From NCBI RefSeq assembly GCF_001298105.1, contig NZ_LGJH01000165.1:289424-353423 (forward strand): 64,000 nucleotides of DNA. The letters are read 5' to 3'. Under the pieces are notes generated by a model. It saw only the letters and a list, made by a program, of their open reading frames with translations, was not told the DNA's origin and did no database searches. Position numbers and translations under genes: made by a program. This document shows, piece after piece, positions 55,851-63,890 of this stretch (positions are counted from its first letter, which is position 1; every line of letters starts with the position of its first letter). Origin of the DNA: Novosphingobium sp. ST904. GTDB taxonomy: Bacteria > Pseudomonadota > Alphaproteobacteria > Sphingomonadales > Sphingomonadaceae.

Positions 55851-56677
55851 GGATGGGTCTCCGTAAGGTCAGCGCCGATCGCGGCGGAAAGGAAAGGTTC
55901 GGCAGCAATGCGAAGCGCCTCGGCGCCCGCGGCCTCGGGAAGCGTGGCCTTGAGCAATTTCACGTCCTTCACCAGCAAGGGCGCGCCGTGGGAGAAGGCC
56001 TGCGGTGACGGCAGCCTGGCATAGACCTCGAAACCGAAACTGCGGCCGCTGCTGGCCTTGACCAGTTCGCGTAATGCCGCGCCTTCGAGCCCCAGTTCCG
56101 CACCTGCCTGCATCGCGGCATGGGCAAGCCCCATGTTCGCGGCCATCAGCGCGTTGTTGACGATCTTTGCCCGCTGGCCCGCACCTGCTGCGCCAAGGAG
56201 GACGATCATCCCGCCGAACGTCTCGAACACGGGCCGCGCCGCCGCGAAGTCGTCAGCCTGACCGCCGCACATCACCGTCAGCGTGCCGGCTGATGCCCCC
56301 GCGCCGCCGCCGCTGACAGGAGCGTCCAGGAAGGCGATACCCTTCGCCGCGCACCGCGGCGCAAGCCGCTGGCAGTTCTCAGGCAGGATCGTGGAATGGA
56401 CCACGATGCGGCTACCCGGCCGCATCGCCGCCAGCAGTTCCTCGACGATGGCGGCCACACCGTCATCGTCGACCACGCAGATGCCGACGTGATCGCAAGC
56501 CGCGCCAAGCTCCGCGATGGTCGCCGCCGCCCGCGCTCCTGCGTCCACGAATGGCTGAAGCGCCTCGGGACGCCGCGCCCAGACGGTGAGCGGATAGCCC
56601 GCCGCCGCGATGCGCTCGGCCATGGGGCCACCTTGGCTGCCTAGCCCGATGAAGCCGATGCTCTCCTTCGCGCTCAT
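55847..56677 (-). CDS. NAD(P)-dependent beta-hydroxyacid dehydrogenase (HIBADH family)
   Basis: Oxidises a 3-hydroxy acid or reduces the semialdehyde. Rossmann motif IGFIGLGSQGGPMAERIA; substrate phrase DAPVSGGGAGASAGTLTVM; catalytic Lys in AGQRAKIVNNALMAAN. The start at 56677 is chosen because it overlaps the upstream SDR stop as ATGA and the longer frame upstream is not protein-like. About 276 aa, slightly short of the usual 290-300 but with all motifs present. Translationally coupled on both sides. Confidence 0.9.
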   Translation of the reverse strand: MSAKESIGFIGLGSQGGPMAERIAAAGYPLTVWARRPEALQPFVDAGARAAATIAELGAACDHVGICVVDDDGVAAIVEELLAAMRPGSRIVVHSTILPENCQRLAPRCAAKGIAFLDAPVSGGGAGASAGTLTVMCGGQADDFAAARPVFETFGGMIVLLGAAGAGQRAKIVNNALMAANMGLAHAAMQAGAELGLEGAALRELVKASSGRSFGFEVYARLPSPQAFSHGAPLLVKDVKLLKATLPEAAGAEALRIAAEPFLSAAIGADLTETHP

Positions 56678-57435
56678 CCCGCAGTGATCCCGGCGTCGAT
56701 CGAGATGCAATTGCCATGATAGCCGCGCCCGGCAGGCGAGGCGAGCAACGCCACCATGTCGGCCACATCGTCCACCTCCACCGTCCCGCGCATTCCGGAG
56801 AAGCGCTTGAGCAGTTCGATGTCGCAGCCTTCGGGCGGCTTGTAGTTGACGGCGATGTTCGTGATCATCCCGCCCGGCGCCACCGCGTTGATGCGGATGG
56901 GCTTGCGCATGTACTCCATCGCCATGGCCTTGGTCATGTTCACGAGACCTGCCTTGGTGGCGCAATAGGCCGCGGCATAAGCCTCACCGATGAATGATGC
57001 GCAGGACGCTACGTTGACGATCGCGCCGTTCGCTTCCAGCAGATGCGGGATCGCCGCCTGTGAAAGCATGAAGGGTGCCGTCAGGTTGACCGCCATGGTG
57101 CGGTGCCACAGTTCCTCGGCCATCTCGTGCGAATGGGCGAGATAGATGAGCCCCGCCACGTTGCAGAGGGCATCGAGCCGACCGAAGCGTGCCGTTGCCG
57201 CCGCAACGGATCCCTTGCAGGCGGCCGGGTCCGAAAGGTCGGCGGCATGGACCAGCACTTGCGCGCCGCTATCGGCCAGGGCGCCTTCGGTCTCTGCCAG
57301 CCCTTCCGCATTCACATCCACGATGCAGAGCGCGGCTCCGGCCTGCGCCAGCTTCAGCGCCACCGCACGGCCGAGACCCGATGCGGCACCGGTAACTAGG
57401 GCCACTTTGCCCGTCATGTCGATTGCAATGGTCAT
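56674..57435 (-). CDS. SDR-family oxidoreductase
   Basis: Classical SDR with TGAASGLGRAVALK, CNVAG in place of NNAG, catalytic Ser in VNVASCASF and Tyr-Lys in AAYCATKAGLVN. Its C-terminus is slightly atypical (GNCISIDAGITAG). The ATG at 57435 has AAGGA 7 bases upstream; the longer frame upstream is not used. Length 253 aa. It sits between the carboxymuconolactone decarboxylase-like gene (16 bases upstream) and the hydroxyacid dehydrogenase (overlapping), so all act in one pathway. Substrate unknown. Confidence 0.9.
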   Translation of the reverse strand: MTIAIDMTGKVALVTGAASGLGRAVALKLAQAGAALCIVDVNAEGLAETEGALADSGAQVLVHAADLSDPAACKGSVAAATARFGRLDALCNVAGLIYLAHSHEMAEELWHRTMAVNLTAPFMLSQAAIPHLLEANGAIVNVASCASFIGEAYAAAYCATKAGLVNMTKAMAMEYMRKPIRINAVAPGGMITNIAVNYKPPEGCDIELLKRFSGMRGTVEVDDVADMVALLASPAGRGYHGNCISIDAGITAG

Positions 57436-57451
57436 GTCGGTTTCCTTCGCC

Positions 57452-58243
57452 TCACCCGTTCCAGGGCAGGCCTTTCTCGAACTTGGCGGCCATCTCGAAG
57501 ACCACGCCCTGAACCACCGAGGCTTTCGGCCATCCCGCGTGGACCGCATATTGCAGCACGAATTCATGGAGTTCGGCCGGCGTGCAGTTCCCACTCGCCA
57601 TGGCGGCATGGAAATGGCTGCCGATCGGCACGACCGCGGCGGAATCCGCAACGCCGACGAGCGTGAGGAAACGGCGCGAACGCTGGTCCAGCCCTGGTCG
57701 GCACCACATCTCGCCGAACACGAAGTTGAGGATGCCGTGTTGCAGGTACGGCATTCCGTTGCCCACGCGCGGGCCGTCGAACGTCATGACTTCGCGGAAG
57801 GCGGCAAAGCCCTGTTCCATGCGTGTCTGCGGATCCCACGGTTCGCCGCGGATCGGTGCCCAGGGCGCCGGGTCGAGGCCCAGTTCCGCCTCCACGCGCG
57901 TGATCGCGGCATCGAGATCGCCGCCCTTGTCCCACCCGGCATAGACCGCCACGTGCAGCGCCGCTTCCCGCAATTCGGCCAAGGTCAGGTCGCCAGTCGT
58001 CAAAGCGCCCCTTACATAGCCGTCAAGCGCATCGCGCGGGCCATTGCTTCCGGCCGACGAAGCCATCGAGATCAGGAAGCGCGCGCGCCGATCCAGCCCC
58101 GGACGCGACCAGATTTCCGCATATATGAAGTCGCGCCAGCTTTCCTGCAGCAGGCTTGCAGGCTGGGCTGCCGCCCTGCCGGTCACTTCCGACTGGACCG
58201 CGATGCCGCGCGAGGTCCGCTCACCCGGATCGAGCAGGCTCAC
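57452..58243 (-). CDS. carboxymuconolactone decarboxylase-like protein, two CMD/AhpD repeats
   Basis: Two all-helical CMD units (about residues 25-125 and 155-260). The first reads WSRPGLDRRARFLISMASSAG ... LTLAELREAALHVAVYAGW, the second WCRPGLDQRSRRFLTLVGVAD ... CTPAELHEFVLQYAVHAGW. Neither has the CxxC of AhpD, so a peroxidase role is unlikely; a decarboxylase or lactonase-like role is possible. The start is the GTG at 58243, which overlaps the aldehyde dehydrogenase stop as GTGA. Length 263 aa. The repeat-plus-oxidoreductase setting suggests breakdown of a cyclic or branched acid. Confidence 0.87.
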   Translation of the reverse strand: MSLLDPGERTSRGIAVQSEVTGRAAAQPASLLQESWRDFIYAEIWSRPGLDRRARFLISMASSAGSNGPRDALDGYVRGALTTGDLTLAELREAALHVAVYAGWDKGGDLDAAITRVEAELGLDPAPWAPIRGEPWDPQTRMEQGFAAFREVMTFDGPRVGNGMPYLQHGILNFVFGEMWCRPGLDQRSRRFLTLVGVADSAAVVPIGSHFHAAMASGNCTPAELHEFVLQYAVHAGWPKASVVQGVVFEMAAKFEKGLPWNG

Positions 58244-59727
58244 GAGTTCACCTCCGGGGCAGCCATGCTCATCCAGACGTTTTTCGGCTGGAGGAATTCG
58301 TGAAGGCCCTCCACCCCGCCGAGCCGCCCATGACCGCTCTTCTTGAAGCCGCCGAAGGGACAATTTGGCTGCATCGCCTCCCCGGAGCCGTTGACATGGA
58401 TCATGCCGGACTGAAGTTCCCGCGTGACGTGGTGTGCGCGGCGCAGGTTCTGCGTATGGACATAGGCGCCGAGGCCATATTCGGTGCCGTTGGCCAGGGC
58501 GATGGCTTCTTCCTCGGTATCGAACGGCGTGGCCACCAGCACGGGGCCGAACACCTCGTTCTGCGCGATTTCACAATCGTTGGCGACGTCGGCGATGACC
58601 GTTACCGGCAGGAAGAACCCGTCCGCGAATTCGCCGCCAAGCCGCTCGCCCCCGGCCACCACTCGGCCGCCATCAGCAACGCCGCGATCGATCATGCCCT
58701 TGATCCGTTCCAGGGCGCCCCCGCTGATGACCGGGCCGAGCACAGTGGCCGCATCGAAAGGATCACCGCTCTTCACATGACCGGCCATGGCAGCCAAGAT
58801 CTGCAGATACTGGTCGTAGACCCCGCGCTGGACGAGCAGGCGCGTTCCGTTCACGCAGCCCTGACCGTTGGAGGAAACGGCGCCGGTCAGGCCCTTCTTG
58901 GCCGCCAGCATCAGGTCGGCATCGTCGAAAACGATCACCGCGGACTTGCCGCCAAGCTCCAGCCCCACGGGCTTGAGCGATTGCGCTGCCGTGGTCAGCA
59001 CCTTTTTCGCGGTGGCGCCGGAACCGATGAATTCGATCTTGTCGATACCCGGATGCGCGACCATCGCTTCCCCGACATCCGCCGCACCGGTCACGAGGTT
59101 GACGACGCCTTCGGGAAGACCGGCCTCGTGGAGGATCTCGACCAGTTTCATCACGCTGTAGGGAGCAAGGTCGGGCGCCTTCAGAACGATGCAGTTGCCC
59201 GCCGCCAATGCGGGCGCCATCACCATCGTTGCGGCGAACAGCGGGCCGTTCCAGGGGACGATGATGCCGACCACGCCATAAGGCTCATAAGCGACGTGAT
59301 CGTGCGCGGGCGCGCCCCACATCGGGATCGTTCGCCCGTGGATCTTGTCGCACCAGCCACCGAAGTAGCGGAACTTCTGTGCAGCGTCGTAGCCCATGTA
59401 AGGCGCCGTCATCGCGACCGAACCGTTTTCGGATATAAGGCTCGGCGCAAAATCGGCGGACCGGGCCTCGAACAGCGCGGCGATGCGGAACATGAGATCG
59501 CGGCGCTTGTCCCCTGGCATCGCCCGCCAAGCGGGAAAGGCCTTGCGGGCAGCCACGACCGCGCGGTCCACGTCATCGGCGTTGGCCATGCGGATTTCCC
59601 GCGTGACCTTGCCGGTGGCCGGATAGACATGCGCCAGCATTTCGCCGCCGCCTTGCTCTTCATGCCGCCCACCGATGATCAGCGGATGACGCGGCAGTGC
59701 GTCAATGGATGGATTCCTGAAAGCCAT
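58240..59727 (-). CDS. aldehyde dehydrogenase
   Basis: NAD(P)-dependent oxidation of an aldehyde. Motifs: VGIIVPWNGPLFAATM (oxyanion Asn), FIGSGATAKKVL, general-base Glu in LELGGKSAVIVFDDAD, catalytic Cys in SSNGQGCVNGTRLLV and NEVFGPVLVATPF. Length 495 aa, complete. It is the first gene of the five-gene minus-strand operon (58240 to 55065, all but one junction overlapping). The 153-base divergent region to a GntR gene contains nested palindromes, so this operon is the probable GntR target. Confidence 0.92.
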   Translation of the reverse strand: MAFRNPSIDALPRHPLIIGGRHEEQGGGEMLAHVYPATGKVTREIRMANADDVDRAVVAARKAFPAWRAMPGDKRRDLMFRIAALFEARSADFAPSLISENGSVAMTAPYMGYDAAQKFRYFGGWCDKIHGRTIPMWGAPAHDHVAYEPYGVVGIIVPWNGPLFAATMVMAPALAAGNCIVLKAPDLAPYSVMKLVEILHEAGLPEGVVNLVTGAADVGEAMVAHPGIDKIEFIGSGATAKKVLTTAAQSLKPVGLELGGKSAVIVFDDADLMLAAKKGLTGAVSSNGQGCVNGTRLLVQRGVYDQYLQILAAMAGHVKSGDPFDAATVLGPVISGGALERIKGMIDRGVADGGRVVAGGERLGGEFADGFFLPVTVIADVANDCEIAQNEVFGPVLVATPFDTEEEAIALANGTEYGLGAYVHTQNLRRAHHVTRELQSGMIHVNGSGEAMQPNCPFGGFKKSGHGRLGGVEGLHEFLQPKNVWMSMAAPEVNS

Positions 59728-59765
59728 GGCATTCGCTCCCTGGCCGGCAGGTGCTCCGGCCCTGT

Positions 59766-59800
59766 GTTATACCGCATTCGGTCTTGTTGCCGAATATAAC
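59766..59800. promoter_or_regulatory. nested palindromes in the aldehyde dehydrogenase/GntR divergent region
   Basis: Inner ATTCGG-N8-CCGAAT (59776-59795) within outer GTTATA...TATAAC (59766-59800), 39 bases upstream of the aldehyde dehydrogenase start. Position and symmetry fit the operator of the divergent GntR-family regulator. Confidence 0.6.
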
Positions 59801-59880
59801 GGGCATGTTTTGATTCTATCAAGCCGATCCGCCGCAAGATCGCCCTTGCGAAATCATAATAATATGCTCATTTTTACAGG

Positions 59881-60696
59881 ATGACATCGACAGAGGCTGA
59901 ACGGGCAACCGGCCGCAAGAGCGGCGAAAAGCGCCAGGTGGTGCGAAATACGGCAGAATGCCTGCGCAACCGGATATTTTCCCTTCCGCCCGGAGAGCAG
60001 ATCGGCTCGCTCCCGGAGCTTGCCCGGGAGTTCGGCGTGGGCATCGTCACCGTTCAGCAGGCGGCGCGAATTCTCGAGCACGAGGGCCTGCTCGAAGTGA
60101 AACGCGGACCCGGCGGGGGCTACTACGGCAGGAGGCCGGGCCGGGCCGACCTTGAAAGAGTGCTCAGCGCCTATGTGAGAAGCGAAAAATCCTCCTGGCG
60201 GGAAGTGCTCGACATAACCTCGCTCCTGTTCAACCGCCTCTGCGCGGCATCGGCGCGCTGCAGCGATCAGCCGCTTCGAGACGAACTGCGCAAGGTCAGG
60301 CAACATATCGCGCAATGCGCCGATGACGCCCAGCTCGGGCCGCTTGAATCCGGGTTGCAGGAAACCCTGTTTCGCATGGTCGATCAGCCCTTGTTCGAAC
60401 TGCTTACCCGCGTGGCGCTTGAAACCTCCCGCAACACCCACCCCGATGGACCGATGCAGGGGATGTTCGGGCTGGACCAGTGGAAGGCGGGACGGTTGAA
60501 GATCATCGATGCCATCCTGGAGCAGGACCCGGCGCTTGCGCGGTTCGAGGCGGATCGACAGAACCGGCAGACCCTTGTCGCGCTCTACGGGCTCGAGACA
60601 TCTGATCTGGTGAGACCATCCGCCCACTTTGCCGCGCGGCCTCCGGCGGCTAGGGCATGGCGATGCAATACCGACTACTTCTCGACGGCCGGCTGA
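59881..60696 (+). CDS. GntR-family transcriptional regulator
   Basis: N-terminal winged helix (about residues 22-88): GSLPELAREFGVGIVTVQQA is the helix-turn-helix and ILEHEGLLEVKRGPGGGYYG the wing. The C-terminal helical domain (about 100-230) is FCD-like in size, with His and Asp residues that could bind metal or an acid, but it is too divergent to be sure. The gene is divergent from the catabolic operon and its nested-palindrome control region. Its end overlaps the next gene by 40 bases; the last 20 residues are atypical, so a further indel near 60620-60650 with a true stop near 60652 is possible. Confidence 0.82.
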   Translation: MTSTEAERATGRKSGEKRQVVRNTAECLRNRIFSLPPGEQIGSLPELAREFGVGIVTVQQAARILEHEGLLEVKRGPGGGYYGRRPGRADLERVLSAYVRSEKSSWREVLDITSLLFNRLCAASARCSDQPLRDELRKVRQHIAQCADDAQLGPLESGLQETLFRMVDQPLFELLTRVALETSRNTHPDGPMQGMFGLDQWKAGRLKIIDAILEQDPALARFEADRQNRQTLVALYGLETSDLVRPSAHFAARPPAARAWRCNTDYFSTAG

Positions 60697-62083
60697 AACA
60701 GGGCGCTGCCGCAATGGACGTGCTCAATCCCGCAACCGGCGAGGTGATCGCGGCAAGCGGATGCGCCGATGCGGCGCAGGCGGAGGAAGCCGTCGCCGCC
60801 GCGCTGCGCGCCTTTCCCGGCTGGCGCGCACGCTCGCAGGACGAGCGCGCCGCCTGCCTCGAAGCGATGGCACAGGCTCTGGCAGCCCGGAGCGAGGAAT
60901 TCGCGCGCTGCTGACGCAGGAACAGGGCAAGACGCTGGCCGAGGCACGCGGCGAGGTTGAAGGGTCCATCGCCGCGCTGCACTACCATGCCGGGCTGCGA
61001 CTGGAGCCGGTGGTTCTCAAGGAAAACCCTTCCGAGAGAGTGGTCGAGCAGCGCTATCCGCTCGGCGTCGTCGTTGCGATCGTGCCGTGGAACTATCCGC
61101 TGCTGCTGCTCATGCTCAAGCTCGCTCCGGCGCTGCTCGCGGGCAATTGCGTTATCGCCAAACCCGCACCCACAACGCCGATTACGACGCTGCGCTTCGG
61201 CGAACTCGTCACCGACCTGCTTCCGCCAGGCACGTTCCAGACGCTGGGCGACCGCGGCGACCTTGGACCGGTGCTGACGGCACATCCCGATGTGGCTCAT
61301 GTCAGCTTCACCGGTTCCACCGCAACCGGGCGCAAGGTACTTGCCAGCGCCGCGGGCACGCTCAAACGCTTCACGCTCGAACTGGGCGGCAACGACGCGG
61401 CGATCGTGCTGGACGATGCGGATATAGCCTCGGTTGCGCCACAGCTTTTTGCCGGTGCCACGGCCAATGCCGGTCAGATCTGTCTCGGCATCAAACGCAT
61501 CTACGTCCACCGCGACAAGGCCGATGCGCTTTGCGAGGCGCTGGTCGAACTGGCGCGTGCCGCCGTCATCGGCAATGGTCTGTCGGAAGACACCACACTG
61601 GGCCCGGTTCAGAACGCGGCCCAGCATGCCCGCCTGGGCAGCCTGCTGGAGGAAAGCCGAATGCTCGGCCAGATCCTCTGCGGCGGCATGCTTCCGGACG
61701 GCCCGGGCTGGTTCGTGCCGCCCACCGTGGTGCGAGGGCTGCCGGACGATGCAAGGCTCGTGCGCGAAGAACAATTCGGTCCGCTGATCCCGGTCATGGC
61801 CTATGACAGCCTTGACGAGGCCATCGGGCGCGCCAACGCCAGCGAATACGGGCTCGGCGCCTCAGTCTGGAGCGGCGACGTGACGCGCGGGATGGCCGTG
61901 GCGGAGCGGATCGACAGCGGCCTCGTCTGGGTGAACCGGGTGTTCGACCTGCCCTTCGAAGTCCCCCTTGGCGGCGCCCGGCAATCGGGCATGGGCCGCC
62001 ATCAGGGACTTGCGGGTGTGGAGGAATTCACGCAGGCCCGCATCGTCAACGCTGCACTCCAGGTCATCGCTGAGAGGTCGTAA
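60657..62083 (+). CDS. aldehyde dehydrogenase, frameshifted
   Basis: NAD(P)-dependent aldehyde oxidation (succinate-semialdehyde or aldehyde type). The N-terminus reads MDVLNPATGEVIAASGCADA; after EEFAR one base is lost at about 60906-60908 (the expected CGN-CTG is reduced to CGCTG) and the next frame continues LLTQEQGKTLAEARGEVEGS. Motifs: AIVPWNYPLLLLMLKLAPAL, FTGSTATGRKVL, general base in LELGGNDAAIVL, catalytic Cys in NAGQICLGIKRIYV. Restored length is about 475 aa. It overlaps the GntR gene and, at its stop, the GGCT-like gene. Confidence 0.9.
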
Positions 62084-62424
62084 TGTCGGATATCCTCCTT
62101 TTCTCCTACGGAACTCTCCGCCAGCACGAGGTCCAACTGGCGCTGTTCGGCAGGCTGGTGGAAGGCGAACCGGATGCGATACCGGGCTGGCGCCAGCGGA
62201 TGATCGAGATCACCGACCCCGAAGTCATCGCCAAGAGCGGTACCCGCTGGCACCCCATGGTCGAACAGAGCACCGATCCCCAGGATGCCGTCGAAGGCAC
62301 CCTGTTCCGCCTGTCCGAGGCCGATATCGCCGCCGCCGATGCCTATGAGGTCGATTACATCCGCAAGGAAGTGCGCCTGAAGTCAGGCACGCTCGCCTAT
62401 ATCTACGGGGACCCGGCGGAATGA
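62083..62424 (+). CDS. gamma-glutamylcyclotransferase-like (AIG2/GGCT fold) protein
   Basis: Small protein of 113 aa opening with LLFSYGTLRQHEVQ, the YGTL glutathione/gamma-glutamyl-binding loop of the GGCT fold; an acidic residue in EGTLFRLSEADIAAADAYE is at the likely catalytic position. The stop of the aldehyde dehydrogenase and this ATG share one base (TAATG), and its stop overlaps the next start. Family members cyclise gamma-glutamyl amines or act on similar amides, so an aldehyde-plus-GGCT pairing could point to gamma-glutamylated intermediates. That link is speculative. Confidence 0.83.
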   Translation: MSDILLFSYGTLRQHEVQLALFGRLVEGEPDAIPGWRQRMIEITDPEVIAKSGTRWHPMVEQSTDPQDAVEGTLFRLSEADIAAADAYEVDYIRKEVRLKSGTLAYIYGDPAE

Positions 62425-63317
62425 TCGTCCGCCCTAAGCCGGGACTTCGCGAGGTTGCCTTCGCGGTGCACGGCTCCATCCTGCCCCGCATTCTCGGCCG
62501 TTTGTTCTCGATCGCGGCGATCGGCGTGGTCGCAGTGCTGGCCGCAAGGTCGCATCCCGGCCTGTTCGCCCAGATCAGCGCGATCCCCTTCACCCTGATC
62601 GGTATCGCGCTTTCCATCTTCATGAGCTTTCGCAACAACGCCTGCTATGACCGCTGGTGGGAAGGAAGAAAGCTCTGGGGCTCGCTGGTCATCGCCTGCC
62701 GGTCCTTCGCCCGCCGCATCGCCACGCTGGACGAGGCAGACCGGCAGTTCCTGCTGAAGGGCTGCATCGGCTTCGCCGCCGGTCTCGCCGCCCGCCTGCG
62801 CAGCGGCGAGGAAGTGGCTGCGATAGCCGGCCCTTGCGGCCGGGGCACATGGAACGATGCCGTCAACCCGACGGACGCATTGCTGGTCCAGATGGGCCGC
62901 CGCTGCCTCGACCTCATGCAGCAGGAGCGGATCGGAGCGATCCACCATTCGCTGATCGAGGAACAGCTTCATCTCATGGCGCAGGTCCAGGCAGGCTGCG
63001 AGCGTATCGCGCAGACGCCGGTGCCCTTCAGCTATTCGCTGCTGCTGCACCGCACCGCCTATATCTTCTGCCTGGCCCTGCCTTTCGCTCTGGCCGGATC
63101 GCTGGGCTGGTGGACGCTGCTGCCGGTGCTGCTGGTCAGCTACACATTCTTCGGGCTCGACGCATTGGGGGACGAACTGGAAGATCCCTTCGGCCTCGAA
63201 CCCAACGATCTCCCGCTCGACGCGATGGCCCGCACGATCGAGCGCGAGATGTTAAGTGCGCTGGGCGAAACCGACCTGCCCGCACCGGTCGCGGCGCGGG
63301 AGCACCGCCTCAGTTGA
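62421..63317 (+). CDS. bestrophin-like membrane protein (UPF0187)
   Basis: Predicted inner-membrane channel of the bestrophin family, conducting anions or cations. Hydrophobic segments at about residues 25-42, 50-70, 212-232 and 236-255; the RNNACYDRWWEGRKLWG motif after the second helix and DPFGLEPNDLPLDAM near the end are family hallmarks. Length 298 aa, normal. The ATG overlaps the GGCT-like stop, so the two are co-translated. It is convergent with the Rieske oxygenase fragment 4 bases away. Its role beside the aldehyde dehydrogenase is unknown. Confidence 0.9.
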   Translation: MIVRPKPGLREVAFAVHGSILPRILGRLFSIAAIGVVAVLAARSHPGLFAQISAIPFTLIGIALSIFMSFRNNACYDRWWEGRKLWGSLVIACRSFARRIATLDEADRQFLLKGCIGFAAGLAARLRSGEEVAAIAGPCGRGTWNDAVNPTDALLVQMGRRCLDLMQQERIGAIHHSLIEEQLHLMAQVQAGCERIAQTPVPFSYSLLLHRTAYIFCLALPFALAGSLGWWTLLPVLLVSYTFFGLDALGDELEDPFGLEPNDLPLDAMARTIEREMLSALGETDLPAPVAAREHRLS

Positions 63318-63321
63318 TCGG

Positions 63322-63890
63322 TCAGCAGGTGAAGAAGCGGTTGAGCCCCAGCGCCTTGAGCCCGCGCCGATACGTCATCGAACTCATGTCGGCCGGAATA
63401 TGCGCCTCCTCCGCCGGATCGAGGGGCAGCCATTCAGGCATCTGCGCCTCGACGATGGCCTTGTCCTCCTCGAAGATGCGCAAGTTGAAATCATAGACGT
63501 CCTGCACCGGCAGGTCGGTGTCGAAATTCCGGCCATCGGCGCGAAGAGGCGCGTCACCCTGGCGGAAACCGGCGAAGCCGCATTCATGATGACAAGCCGG
63601 TCCTTGCCCGGAAAGTGGATTTCCAGCGTTGCCGTGAACGGCAGATGGCAGCGGAAATGACGCAGCCAGTTGAAGCCCGGCACGCCGCGCTGCGACACGC
63701 CGATCGGATAGTTCCCCACGCTGCTCCAGTATTCCGCCTCGAACCCGTAATCCGTGCGCCGGGGCGTATAAGTGGGCACTTCGGCATTGTCGGGATCGGC
63801 GAAGGTCGCATGGTGGACGAAAGCGAAGTGAGCGACATCGAGGAAGCCTTCGAGCTGACGGCCAGCAAAGACCCAATGACTGCCGGGAGC
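63322..63890 (-). pseudogene. Rieske aromatic-ring oxygenase, C-terminal fragment, frameshifted and cut by an IS
   Basis: C-terminal catalytic part of a Rieske non-heme iron oxygenase (vanillate demethylase-like). The mononuclear iron ligands are seen in EGFLDVAHFAFVHHATF (Asp-x2-His-x4-His), followed by a substrate domain and the family ending YRRGLKALGLNRFFTC. The Rieske [2Fe-2S] domain is missing: the coding sequence runs into an IS110-family element at about 63890. One base is also lost at about 63538-63543 (GCG-GCC to GCGCC, expected LFAADGRNFD). With the N-terminal half displaced, the product cannot be active as drawn, whatever the cause of the frameshift. Confidence 0.78.
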
